This document shows, piece by piece, positions 16,026 through 25,307 of a stretch of DNA of 64,000 bases. The position numbers and the translations under genes are program-made. A model generated the notes under the pieces. The model did not search any database. It was not told the DNA's origin and worked only from the letters and a program-made list of their open reading frames with translations. Location of the stretch: contig NZ_JAKZMM010000008.1 in assembly GCF_022809355.1 (NCBI RefSeq), positions 48,990 through 112,989 of the forward strand, in the 5' to 3' direction. Position 1 is the stretch's first letter, and each line of letters opens with the position of its first letter. The stretch comes from Parabacteroides faecalis (GTDB lineage: Bacteria; Bacteroidota; Bacteroidia; Bacteroidales; Tannerellaceae).

Positions 16026-18362
16026 ATGAAGAAAAGAAATTGGATATTGAAAGTCTTCTCGCTGGGTGTCGGCTTGGCGATCGGCTGCATCTTGATTGCC
16101 AAAGTTTGCTTTGAATCTGCCTATGATAACTTCTATCAGGATATCGACCGGATTTATAAGATTATGACGGGGTATTCATCTCAAGGAAATGTAAGAGACT
16201 ATCAGCAAGTGAGCGGAGCTGTTGCTCCCGGATTCAAGCAGTATGTACCTGGTGTAGAATATGCAACCCGTACTACCTTCCTATTTGAGAGTGAGAAGTT
16301 CTATACGGAAGACAAGCGGCCGGTTTCCGGTAAGTTGGTGTTGGCGGATACATCCTTTTTCCATGTATTTGATTGGAAGATCTTGTCCGGAAATCCGATT
16401 CAGGTCTTGTCGCAGCCACAAATGGTTATGGTTTGCCGGTCTTTTGCCGAGAAAATAGGTGGCATTGATAAAGCTGTCGGACAAGTCATCTACAACGAAG
16501 ATGCATCCGGCTGGAAATTTACAGTGGGCGGTGTTTATGAAGATTTCCCGGAAAACGGCAGTCTGGACTATGATGTCTTGCTTTCCATGGAATCATTTAA
16601 TAAAAGGAGTCGGGAGAATTGGCTGGGAAACGATCGTTATCAGGGTTATGTGAAGCTGGAAGAAGGCATAGATCCGTCTTCCCTGACAGCGGCGATCCGT
16701 TCGATGCAGGAGAAGAACCAGCCTCTGGAAGAATTGGAAAAGAACGGGACAAAAATCTGGTATTATCTTTCGGCTTTCGATAAGTTGCATACATCCGAAC
16801 CTCAGGTACGGAATATGATTGTCATACTCTCGATTATTTCATTGGTCTTGCTTCTGATCTCACTGATGAACTATATTCTCATCACGATATCGGAGATGGT
16901 TAGGCGGTCGAAAGAGATTGGCGTGCATAAGTGTTATGGCGCGGGCAGTTGGGACATCTATAAGATGCTGAGTAAAGAGACAGCCATGGTCTTACTGATG
17001 TCATTGGTATTGGCGGCGATTCTGATTTGGGCAGCCAAACCTTTGGTGGAGGATTTGTTGGGAGCAAGTTTGCTGGCACTCTTTATTCCCGAAACCATTG
17101 CTGTGTTGGTCGGAGTCATCTTCCTGTTGTTTTTGGTTTCTACGGTTGTTCCCAGTTATTTATATGATAAGATTCCGGTTGGTGTGGCATTCCGGAATTA
17201 TAAGGAGAACAAGCGGAAATGGAAACTGGCTTTGCTGTGGGTTCAGTTTACGATCAATGTCTTTCTGGTCTGTTTTATGTTTGTCATTGCTGCCCAATAC
17301 GACAAGGCGTTGAACGACCAGCCGGGCTATACGTATGAGAATGTTCTCTATTATAATGTCCGGGGCGTGGATAAATTGCAGGCGAACCGAAGCATAGCTG
17401 CTCTTTCATCGAATCCCGAAGTAGTTGATGTCGAACGTTGTTATACGCTTCCTTTTGATTACAGTTCGGGAAACAATATTTATCTGCCGGGTGATGATCG
17501 GGATTTGTTTAATATAGCCGATCAATATGATGGGACGAAAGGCTTCTTCGACTTCTTTGAGATTCCGATGCTGGAAGGACGTGTTCCTGAAACCCGACAG
17601 GAAGTAGCCGTGAGCCGGCAGTTTGTAGAGAAGATGCAGGAGTTTACCGATTGGAAAGACGGAGCTGTTGGCAAAGAAATCCAGATTTCCGAACATTCCG
17701 ATACAAGTGCCATGAATCAAGGTATCCTGACGATCAGCGGTGTTTATGAAGATTATCGGATCGGATTATTGACACGTAACGACGAGCGCCCCAGTATTCG
17801 CTTCACGGCAGAGCCGGATTCCGGGTATATGCCGATTATTCTGGTGAAAGTAAAAGAACTGAATCCGGAAACGATCGCCCGTGTCCAACAGGAGGTTCAG
17901 CAGGAAATAGAAGGAAAAGATGTTGAAGTACTCTCGTATAAGCAGGTGATGCAAAGCATGTATGATGAAAACCGGAAGATGAAGGACACGATCCTGATCG
18001 GAAGTCTCTTTTCCATTGTGATCGCTTTCCTTGGTCTTATCGGATATATCCGTGACGAATCGCAGCGAAGGAGTAAGGAAATCGCTATTCGTAAGATCAG
18101 TGGTGCTACAACTTCCGAGATTTTATCCCTTTTCGTAGGCGAGATGATGAAATGGGTGTTGATAGCCGCCATTGTCGGCAACCTGGCTGCCTATTACGTT
18201 TCCGGTTTGTGGCTGGAGCAATTCTCCGAGAAAGTTACCGTTTCATGGCTTTATCTCTTCTCGGCCGATGTGATTGTTGCGCTGATTGTAGCCGTCACCG
18301 TAGTGATCAACAGTTTGCAGATCACTCATGCCAATCCGGTTCTTTCGCTGAAGAGTGAATAA
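16026..18362 (+). CDS. ABC transporter permease, FtsX/MacB type (second of three)
   Basis: A 778-residue protein with the same layout as the neighbouring permeases: an early membrane helix (VFSLGVGLAIGCILIA), a periplasmic domain, three helices around residues 260-400, a second periplasmic domain, and three C-terminal helices. The loop motif KEIAIRKISGATTSEILSL matches the FtsX family. It is spaced 12 bp behind the ATPase gene, so it is cotranscribed and probably partners that ATPase. The first residues are charged (MKKRNWILK), typical of an uncleaved anchor. Confidence 0.9.
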   Translation: MKKRNWILKVFSLGVGLAIGCILIAKVCFESAYDNFYQDIDRIYKIMTGYSSQGNVRDYQQVSGAVAPGFKQYVPGVEYATRTTFLFESEKFYTEDKRPVSGKLVLADTSFFHVFDWKILSGNPIQVLSQPQMVMVCRSFAEKIGGIDKAVGQVIYNEDASGWKFTVGGVYEDFPENGSLDYDVLLSMESFNKRSRENWLGNDRYQGYVKLEEGIDPSSLTAAIRSMQEKNQPLEELEKNGTKIWYYLSAFDKLHTSEPQVRNMIVILSIISLVLLLISLMNYILITISEMVRRSKEIGVHKCYGAGSWDIYKMLSKETAMVLLMSLVLAAILIWAAKPLVEDLLGASLLALFIPETIAVLVGVIFLLFLVSTVVPSYLYDKIPVGVAFRNYKENKRKWKLALLWVQFTINVFLVCFMFVIAAQYDKALNDQPGYTYENVLYYNVRGVDKLQANRSIAALSSNPEVVDVERCYTLPFDYSSGNNIYLPGDDRDLFNIADQYDGTKGFFDFFEIPMLEGRVPETRQEVAVSRQFVEKMQEFTDWKDGAVGKEIQISEHSDTSAMNQGILTISGVYEDYRIGLLTRNDERPSIRFTAEPDSGYMPIILVKVKELNPETIARVQQEVQQEIEGKDVEVLSYKQVMQSMYDENRKMKDTILIGSLFSIVIAFLGLIGYIRDESQRRSKEIAIRKISGATTSEILSLFVGEMMKWVLIAAIVGNLAAYYVSGLWLEQFSEKVTVSWLYLFSADVIVALIVAVTVVINSLQITHANPVLSLKSE

Positions 18363-18397
18363 TACGAACAATTAATCCTTGATAAATAAATAGCCCT

Positions 18398-20740
18398 ATG
18401 GAAATATACAGCAACATCAAAGCGTTATTCCGGAAATATCCCGTTCCGGTTTCGCTCAACATCGTGGGCTTGGTGATGGCTTTTACGGCCTTCATCATGA
18501 TCATGGTCCATGTCCGCTTTGAATGGAACTTTGACAGATGTTATCCGAAACCGGATTGCGTTTTCAAGGTGGATATGCCGGAAACACCTTTCTTCCGTTC
18601 CATTCTTCCACCGGGCTTTGCCGAATCGATTATCCATGCTTCGGCTCATGTGGAAGCGGGCTCTGTGTTTTGTCCGTTTGTGGGCGAGGTTTATCTGACG
18701 ATAACTGAAACCGATGGAAAACGGACTGGTTACAAGCAGGAAGCCAATTTGGTAAGTCCCGGCTTTTTCGATGTCTTTGGCCTGGAAGTAACAGAAGGAG
18801 AACGAGAGGCTTTGTTGAAACCCAATCAGCTGGCGATTCCGGAAAGTCTGGCTAAAAAGATGTTCGGCGAGGAATCGCCTGTCGGCAAACCAATACGGAT
18901 GGAATCCAAATCGGCTTATTTCCTGCCATTAACGGACTGGCAAGTCGGAGCTGTCTATAAGGATCTGCCTGGAAATACGCAATTGGGGAATAATATCCTG
19001 GCTCCGATGCCGGCATCGTTCTTGGAGACCTTCGGAAACTCCAATTTTATTTGTTACCTGCGCTTGGATGATCCGGGTCATGCTTCGTCGGTGGCGGATG
19101 AGTTTAACCGGGCATTTGATTTCTCCCGTTATCCGTATTTGAGTCCGATTCATCTGACACCGCTTCCGGAAATTTATTTTAGTGATGCCGAGACGGAAGG
19201 ACATGTATTCAAGTTGGGCAGCCGGATGCAGACTTATTTATTGATACTGATCGCGGTCCTGATTGTCTTTGTCGGCATGTTCAACTTTACGAACTTTTAT
19301 ATCTCGCTCATGCCTTCGCGGCTGCGCGGAATCAATACACGTAAGATCTTGGGAGCCGAGGTTTGGATGCTTCGGTTGGAACAGGTGTTGGAAGTGGGTT
19401 GCTTCGTCGGACTGTCAAGTCTGTTGGCTGTAGGTCTCAGTCTGCCTGTTTCGGAATGGTTTGCCGCCTCGGGCATTATTCAGGAGCCGGTGACGTTTGC
19501 TTCTTGCCGGACGTTGTATATCGCTACAGTTGTTGGTGCTTGGCTGGTTGGCATGGCTGCTGGTCTTTATCCGGCCTACTTTGTGACTTCTTTCCCGACT
19601 GCCTTATTGCTCAAGGGAAATTATGGGCTGACTCCTTCCGGACGGAAAATCAAAAGCGGACTGCTGGTACTTCAATATGCCATTGCGTGTTCGTTGTTGG
19701 TTTTCATCGCCTTTGTTTTCTTGCAGAACCGGATGATGATGCGTTCGAATACGAACTTTGACCAGGACCAGCTGGCGATAGTCCAGTTGACCAGTGAAAT
19801 GGTCGAGAAGCAAGGAACGTGGTTGCAGGAGACACTGCGGCAATATGCGGAAGTAGAAGATGTGGCCTTTGCGACCGAATGTGTGGGTGGGCAGGATTCT
19901 TATTCGAAGTGGAGCATGGAATGGAAAGGAGAAAAGACAAATACCTATCGGCTCTGGTGTTCTTCGAATTTCTTCGATGTGATGGGAATCAAGATTGTCG
20001 AAGGACGCAATTTTACCGGTGATACAGATTCGGGATATATCATCAACTCGTTTGTACGCGACCATTACGGCGTTGGTCTTGGTCCGATTAGCGGACTCAG
20101 TAACGAGATTGTGGGCATTTGTGAGGAAGTATCTTTCACTTCGGCCCGAAAGGAGAAGGCTCCGATTGTCTTTTCGGTGGCATCGCCTGCTTCCGGCTAT
20201 TTGCCTGTTGTCTATATCCGGTTGAAAAAAGGCTTTGATGCCGTAACTGCCGTGTCGCATATCCGGCAAGCGATTGCCAAAATGGATGCGGCCTATCCGG
20301 TGGAAGTTGAATTCTACGACCAGGTGCTGAATACTCTTTACCAAAAGGAAGTGCGCTTCGGGAAGACACTCTTGTGTTTCTCTTTGCTGGCCGTCGTCTT
20401 GTCGCTGATCGGTGTTTTTGCCTTGGTGATTTTCGATATGTATTACAAGCGGAAGGAAATAGCCTTGCGGAAAGTGTTCGGGGCCGAATTGACCGATATT
20501 GTAGGATTAGGTCTCAAACCCTACTGTTGGTTTGTTGGCATTGGCTTTGTGCTGGCGCTTCCTTTCTCTTGGTGGGTGGTTTCCGGCTGGTTGGAAGACT
20601 TTGCTTTCCGCGTACCGCTCACACCGCTTGTCTTTATTTTGATCTTCATCCTGATGCAAATCCTAACGGCAACCTTGGTGTTTATCATGTATGCCACGCT
20701 TGCCCGTGAGGTACCTCGAGATAGCCTTTCTGTTGAGTAA
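18398..20740 (+). CDS. ABC transporter permease, FtsX/MacB type (third of three)
   Basis: A 780-residue permease paralogue. Membrane helices are seen near residues 20-45, three around 275-420, and three near the end. The loop motif KEIALRKVFGAELTDIVGL matches the family. The periplasmic domains differ strongly from the other two permeases, so the three copies probably do different jobs rather than being recent duplicates. It is the last structural gene of the operon. It is followed by an array of palindromic repeats (20843-20930), then by the regulator genes. Confidence 0.9.
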   Translation: MEIYSNIKALFRKYPVPVSLNIVGLVMAFTAFIMIMVHVRFEWNFDRCYPKPDCVFKVDMPETPFFRSILPPGFAESIIHASAHVEAGSVFCPFVGEVYLTITETDGKRTGYKQEANLVSPGFFDVFGLEVTEGEREALLKPNQLAIPESLAKKMFGEESPVGKPIRMESKSAYFLPLTDWQVGAVYKDLPGNTQLGNNILAPMPASFLETFGNSNFICYLRLDDPGHASSVADEFNRAFDFSRYPYLSPIHLTPLPEIYFSDAETEGHVFKLGSRMQTYLLILIAVLIVFVGMFNFTNFYISLMPSRLRGINTRKILGAEVWMLRLEQVLEVGCFVGLSSLLAVGLSLPVSEWFAASGIIQEPVTFASCRTLYIATVVGAWLVGMAAGLYPAYFVTSFPTALLLKGNYGLTPSGRKIKSGLLVLQYAIACSLLVFIAFVFLQNRMMMRSNTNFDQDQLAIVQLTSEMVEKQGTWLQETLRQYAEVEDVAFATECVGGQDSYSKWSMEWKGEKTNTYRLWCSSNFFDVMGIKIVEGRNFTGDTDSGYIINSFVRDHYGVGLGPISGLSNEIVGICEEVSFTSARKEKAPIVFSVASPASGYLPVVYIRLKKGFDAVTAVSHIRQAIAKMDAAYPVEVEFYDQVLNTLYQKEVRFGKTLLCFSLLAVVLSLIGVFALVIFDMYYKRKEIALRKVFGAELTDIVGLGLKPYCWFVGIGFVLALPFSWWVVSGWLEDFAFRVPLTPLVFILIFILMQILTATLVFIMYATLAREVPRDSLSVE

Positions 20741-20842
20741 TACGCCACTGATGCGGGGTTGTCGTCTGTTCGGCAACCCTTTTACGGTGTGTTTTAGTGT
20801 ATTACCTGATGAGGATAAGGTTGTTTTATATTACATTTTAAT

Positions 20843-20930
20843 CGTTCCACCCAGGTGGAACGATCGTCTCACCTAAGTGGAACGATCGAATCACAGTCGT
20901 GGAATGATCGTTTCACCCGGGTGAAACGGT
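20843..20930 (+). repeat. Tandem array of four 22 bp palindromic units
   Basis: Four contiguous 22 bp units (20843-20864, 20865-20886, 20887-20908, 20909-20930). The pattern per unit is CG, two bases, TCAC or CCAC, a short centre, GTGGAA or GTGAAA, CGAT. The first (TTCCACCCAGGTGGAA) and last (TTTCACCCGGGTGAAA) are near-perfect palindromes; the two inner units are partly decayed. No T-run follows, so it is not a simple terminator. It lies in the 306 bp gap between the last permease and the sigma-54 regulator. Apart from the array and a ribosome site near 21027 I see nothing else in this gap. Confidence 0.85.
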
Positions 20931-21046
20931 AAAAAGGTCTAATGAAAAGGAAATAGGATTCTTGGGAATCGGAAAAAGAACGAGGTGGATTCTCGGAAAA
21001 TCCTTATTTTTGAATGCTAAATAAAAGGAGAAAAGAGAAACAGATC

Positions 21047-22417
21047 ATGGTGAATAAAGGAAAGATATTGGTGGTGGATGATAATCCGGGCATCCGGGCG
21101 GCATTGAAGATTTTATTGCCCAAGTATTTCGCGGCGGTGGAGTTGCTGGCTTCGCCCAAGGAAATCCATGCCTCGTTGCGGGAGTTTGCGCCGGATGTCA
21201 TCTTGCTGGATATGAATTTCGAGGCAGATACCAATACGGGAAATGAGGGTCTGTTCTGGCTCTCCGAAATCAAACAGCGCCGTCCGCAGACGGAAGTGGT
21301 ACTGTTTACGGCGTATGCCGACATCGCTTTGGCGGTGGAAGGCATGAAACGTGGGGCATTCGACTTCATTGTGAAGCCTTGGGAGAATGAGAAACTCATC
21401 GCTACTTTGCAGGCAGCCATTGACAAGGCGGAAGCCAATAACGGAAAAGGTGGAAAAGTCGGTGGAAAAGGGCAGAAGAAAATCGGAGAAGCCGGACCTT
21501 CGATGTTATGGGGAACGGGAGCGGCCATGACGGCTGTCCGTCGCACGGTCGAGAAGATTGCTCCGACCGACGCGAGTGTTCTGATTACCGGTGAGAACGG
21601 AACGGGAAAAGACGTGTTGGCTGCCGAGATTCACCGCTTGTCCGACCGTGGACTGAAATCAATGGTCTGCGTGGATGCCGGCGCCATTACCGAGACCTTG
21701 TTCGAGAGTGAATTGTTCGGACATGTGAAAGGGGCGTTTACCGATGCGCATACCGATCACACCGGGAAGATGGAACAGGCCAACGGCAGTACGCTGTTTC
21801 TCGACGAGATCGGTAATATTCCTCTGCATCTCCAGGCAAAGCTGCTGCGGGTGTTGCAGAACCGTTCGGTGACGAAGGTGGGTGATACGCGTTCAATTCC
21901 GATTGACATCCGGCTGATCTGCGCAACCAACAAGAATCTGGAAGAGATGGTGAAGCAGGGAACCTTTCGCGAGGACCTTTATTACCGCATCAATACCATC
22001 CATTTGGAACTGCCGCCCTTGCGTGAGCGGCCGGATGAGATTGTTCCTTTGGCCAACCTCTTTATCTCCCGTTATGCCGAGAAGTATCATCGTCCGGTTA
22101 CTGGGCTGACAGATGCCGCCCGGCAAGTTCTGCTTGCCAATCATTGGAGCGGAAATATCCGGGAGTTGCAGAACGGCATAGAAAAGGCCGTCATTCTGGC
22201 CGACGGCGATAAGCTGGATGCCGAAGATTTCCATCTGCCTTTGCCTGTATCTGGCGGAGTAAAGCCGGCAGCGGAAGCCGAAACCCTCGAAGAAGTAGAG
22301 GAACGGACCATCCGCGCTGCCATGGATCGCTTCGGAGGTAATTTGACACACGTGGCGAAATCACTGAACATCAGTCGGCCCACCTTATATGCGAAACTGA
22401 AGAAATACAACATCTGA
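21047..22417 (+). CDS. Sigma-54-dependent response regulator, NtrC family
   Basis: A 456-residue activator. The start MVNKGKILVVDD is preferred over a codon 33 bp upstream because an AAAGGAGAAAAG ribosome site lies between them. Receiver domain about 5-125 with D11, D12 and phospho-acceptor D55. AAA+ domain about 150-390 with Walker A GENGTGKD and Walker B TLFLDEIGN. The sigma-54 contact loop reads GAFTDA rather than GAFTGA. The C-terminal Fis-type HTH is GGNLTHVAKSLNISRPTLYAKLKKY. It probably activates the sigma-54 promoter at 10264 when phosphorylated by the kinase encoded 1 bp downstream. Confidence 0.93.
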   Translation: MVNKGKILVVDDNPGIRAALKILLPKYFAAVELLASPKEIHASLREFAPDVILLDMNFEADTNTGNEGLFWLSEIKQRRPQTEVVLFTAYADIALAVEGMKRGAFDFIVKPWENEKLIATLQAAIDKAEANNGKGGKVGGKGQKKIGEAGPSMLWGTGAAMTAVRRTVEKIAPTDASVLITGENGTGKDVLAAEIHRLSDRGLKSMVCVDAGAITETLFESELFGHVKGAFTDAHTDHTGKMEQANGSTLFLDEIGNIPLHLQAKLLRVLQNRSVTKVGDTRSIPIDIRLICATNKNLEEMVKQGTFREDLYYRINTIHLELPPLRERPDEIVPLANLFISRYAEKYHRPVTGLTDAARQVLLANHWSGNIRELQNGIEKAVILADGDKLDAEDFHLPLPVSGGVKPAAEAETLEEVEERTIRAAMDRFGGNLTHVAKSLNISRPTLYAKLKKYNI

Positions 22418-22418
22418 T

Positions 22419-23663
22419 ATGGATACGCCGACAGTCATACTCATCGCTTTGGCCTCGGCCCTGGTGGCAGCGCTGATTTCCCGTGTTTATTCCCTGGGGA
22501 AAATTCACCGGAAACTGAACTATATGCTGGATGCGCTGGAAGATAAGGAAACGAACTTCCATTTCAGCGAAGAGAAATTCTGGTACCGGCGTTTTAACCG
22601 GACGCTCAACCGGATTCACATCCTTTATGACCGTGAGCGGCAGGAGATTGCCGAACAGGAGCAATATTATGGACAGATGCTCGACCAGGTCCGTACCGGA
22701 ATTGTCGTCATCGATTTATCCCGGAAACGGGAAGGACAAGTCATTTACAGCAATGCCTCGGCTCGGAATCTGCTGGGATTGGCCACCTTCAGCCATATCC
22801 GTCAGCTGGGAAATATCCATCAGGAACTGGAGAATGCCTTTTGGGAAGTTTCGTCGGCGCACGAACAGCGGAACAGTTACTATAACGAACGGGGAAAGAT
22901 CACTCTTTCCCTGACGGCTTCGGAAGCGATGTTGCAGGCAAAGCAGGTCAAGATCGTCGCTCTCAACGACATCACCGGCGAAATGGTCCACAACGAAGAG
23001 CTTTCCTGGAATAAACTGATCCGCGTGCTGACGCATGAGATCATGAATACGGTCACGCCGATTGCCTCGCTGAGTCATACCTTATCCCAAGAACTCGATT
23101 CGGAAACGTTGGCCCGTTCGCTCGACTGGAAGGAGTTGAAGTTAGGATTAGATACGATTGCCAGCTCTTCCGACGGACTGATCAAGTTTGTTAATACCTA
23201 CCGCAGCCTGACTCGTGTATCGGCGCCCGTCAAGAAAGCCTTTTTCGTGCGTGAACTGATCGAAAAGGTACAACAACTCACCCGTGAATCCTTGCATCAG
23301 GCCGGAGCGGTCTGCTCGTACGTGGAGAAGTCGGAAGATATCCTGTTGTATGCCGATGCCGACCAGTTGTCGCAGGTGCTTGTCAACCTGGTGAAGAATG
23401 CCCTGCAAGCCGATGCGACAAAAATAGAAATCACAGCGGAAATCGACTATGCCGAAACCGTCGTGATCACTGTATCGAATAATGGTCGCCCGATCAGTGC
23501 GGAAAGCCAGGAAGAAATCTTTGTACCTTTCTATACCACCAAGCCGGAAGGCACCGGCATCGGATTAAGTCTTTCCCGGCAGATCATGCGTCTGCACAAC
23601 GGCACACTTACCTTGGGCCGCAGCGACAAGCGGATGACTACCTTCATCCTGCACTTCCGTTGA
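22419..23663 (+). CDS. Sensor histidine kinase paired with the sigma-54 regulator
   Basis: A 414-residue kinase. A single N-terminal membrane helix (VILIALASALVAALISRVY) has almost no periplasmic part. A PAS-like region (about 85-190) is followed by the phospho-acceptor H206 in LTHEIMNTVTPIASL, the N-box NLVKNALQADA and G-boxes GTGIGLSL. With so little outside the membrane it probably senses a cytoplasmic or membrane signal, such as exporter activity. Its start follows the regulator stop by 1 bp, so the two are translationally coupled. Its stop abuts the stop of the convergent lipoprotein gene with no spacer. Confidence 0.93.
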   Translation: MDTPTVILIALASALVAALISRVYSLGKIHRKLNYMLDALEDKETNFHFSEEKFWYRRFNRTLNRIHILYDRERQEIAEQEQYYGQMLDQVRTGIVVIDLSRKREGQVIYSNASARNLLGLATFSHIRQLGNIHQELENAFWEVSSAHEQRNSYYNERGKITLSLTASEAMLQAKQVKIVALNDITGEMVHNEELSWNKLIRVLTHEIMNTVTPIASLSHTLSQELDSETLARSLDWKELKLGLDTIASSSDGLIKFVNTYRSLTRVSAPVKKAFFVRELIEKVQQLTRESLHQAGAVCSYVEKSEDILLYADADQLSQVLVNLVKNALQADATKIEITAEIDYAETVVITVSNNGRPISAESQEEIFVPFYTTKPEGTGIGLSLSRQIMRLHNGTLTLGRSDKRMTTFILHFR

Positions 23664-24557
23664 TCAGCTTTCCTGCCAGTGGTACAAATCCACTTTCTTG
23701 TGGCGGCTGACCTGTTCATTTACTTCCTTGAAGTATTTGGCAAGGATGGCATATAAACCCGGATCATAAGCCTTCATTTCCTCGCGGGTGTTGATCTTGT
23801 TGTGTTTTCCGTCGCCATCATCTTTATCTACTTCCGCATTGACATTGAACCAGTTCTGTACACCTTCGGCCCAATATTCCCATACGTTGGTCGAAGCATA
23901 TACATTCTTCCACCGTCCTTTGGTTACGGCAGCATCCAACGAGGCCTGCAGTTCGTCGTTGAATTCCGGATGAATCGGCAGGATGCCTGCTCCATGAATT
24001 GTATGGGCAAACTCGTGGATCAGGATATCTTCGGCATGATACTTGTCGATCTGATAAGCCAGGATATTCTCTTCCGCGCAAGTCGAGAACGGATTTTCGG
24101 CGTCACCACCCAAGCCGCGGGCACGGACGTCCCAGTTGAGTGTCGTATCGTTTGCCAGAAAAGCATGTTCGGGAATATCAGTCGTCCCTTCATAACGCGC
24201 CATAATGCCGATGCGGGTATTGCGGTCGGTGAGCGACTTCATGACTTCTGCCGGCAGTGCGTCGGTCATTGCCTTGATACTGATATAAGCCGCATAGAAA
24301 CAGCTGTCGGGAACACGCCATGAGCTGACTACATGGATGCCGTTTACATTCATATATTTCTTGTAGAAAGCGTCCAGCTTCAGTTCGGCAGGCGGAGCTG
24401 TGATGGCCGGTGTGTCGACTAACATGGCCATGGGAATTTCTTCTGCTTCCGATGACATGCTTTTCTCTTGGTCTGTTTTTACGGGTTGCTGGCAACCGAT
24501 CAAAGCGGCAGCCAGCCATGTAGCTACGAAGATGCTTTTGGATGTTTTCATTGTCAT
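23664..24557 (-). CDS. Lipoprotein with zinc-metallopeptidase (HExxH) motif
   Basis: A 297-residue protein; the start may also be at 24551 (third codon, MKTSK). The lipobox LIGC places the lipidated Cys at residue 22, so the protein is membrane-anchored outside the cytoplasm. HEFAH at 181-185 is a zincin metal site, and AEGVQNWF around E231 is a plausible third ligand, as in gluzincins. The region between is rich in Asp/Asn. It may cut peptides or be a lethal-factor-like peptidase domain; the substrate is unknown. A TAAATTTG box (complement of 24629-24636) is the likely -7. It has a single-gene layout, not part of the exporter operon. Confidence 0.8.
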   Translation of the reverse strand: MTMKTSKSIFVATWLAAALIGCQQPVKTDQEKSMSSEAEEIPMAMLVDTPAITAPPAELKLDAFYKKYMNVNGIHVVSSWRVPDSCFYAAYISIKAMTDALPAEVMKSLTDRNTRIGIMARYEGTTDIPEHAFLANDTTLNWDVRARGLGGDAENPFSTCAEENILAYQIDKYHAEDILIHEFAHTIHGAGILPIHPEFNDELQASLDAAVTKGRWKNVYASTNVWEYWAEGVQNWFNVNAEVDKDDGDGKHNKINTREEMKAYDPGLYAILAKYFKEVNEQVSRHKKVDLYHWQES

Positions 24558-24686
24558 ACGCTTTTATATTGTTTCCTGCTAATTAGATAAAAGGTAATGA
24601 TCCTGTCAGAAAGATCTTAATAGCCACAAATTTAGAATAATATTTGATATAGGACTGATGTAATGTGTTAAAATTACATTTCTTCC

Positions 24687-25307
24687 TTATAGACTACAGA
24701 AGAAAGAAACGAACAAAGGCACGCTGAAATCAATCAGAATACCATGCAGGATGGCCACCGGAATCATTTCCTTCCCGGAATAACGGGTAATGGCGGGCAA
24801 AACCACATCCATCGAATTGACACCGGCAGCCGATATCGGAGCCAGTTTGCCGAAATACTTTTCGATCAGCGGACTGCCCAGCAAGGCCATCATTTCGCGG
24901 ATGATATTGGATAGCAAAGCAATGGTTCCTAATTCGGTTGCCAGCTGCAAACCGATAGACGGTTCTTTGAACTGGGTGATCAAGATGGACGAAAGTGAAT
25001 AATAGGCAAAACCGCTTCCCACAGCCATGCACTCGAATACGCTCCATCGACTCAAAAGCAGACTGGCCAATGCCGAGAACAGAAGCGTTCCGATAATGGT
25101 TGCCAACGGAATCACCAGCATCTTCAGTCGGATCTGACGGACGATCTGTTTCAGGTTCTTGTTGGAACCGATGCTGATGCCCACCTGAAGCATCAGGGCA
25201 TACAAAATATACAGGGAAATATGGTGCGCATCCAGTTTGATCTCTCCGGAGAAACCGAGAAGACAGCCGACGCAGAAGAACAAGAAGACAATGATACTGT
25301 TTTTCAT
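24687..25307 (-). CDS. LysO-family lysine exporter, C-terminal part (DUF340)
   Basis: A 206-residue membrane protein with about six helices. It matches the larger, C-terminal part of the YbjE/LysO (DUF340) family, which exports lysine from the cytoplasm. The motif GFAYYSLSSILI and the PLIEKYFGKLAPISAAG region are characteristic. Together with the 92-residue product of the upstream gene it gives 298 residues, the length of the single-chain E. coli protein. The start overlaps the upstream stop as ATGA (25304-25307) and has an AAGGAGGTAAAAG ribosome site, one of the strongest in the window. The two chains presumably assemble into one exporter. Confidence 0.88.
   Translation of the reverse strand: MKNSIIVFLFFCVGCLLGFSGEIKLDAHHISLYILYALMLQVGISIGSNKNLKQIVRQIRLKMLVIPLATIIGTLLFSALASLLLSRWSVFECMAVGSGFAYYSLSSILITQFKEPSIGLQLATELGTIALLSNIIREMMALLGSPLIEKYFGKLAPISAAGVNSMDVVLPAITRYSGKEMIPVAILHGILIDFSVPLFVSFFCSL

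Noticed and set aside
20843..20930. CRISPR array
   Set aside because: Units are contiguous palindromes without variable spacers, and there are no cas genes.
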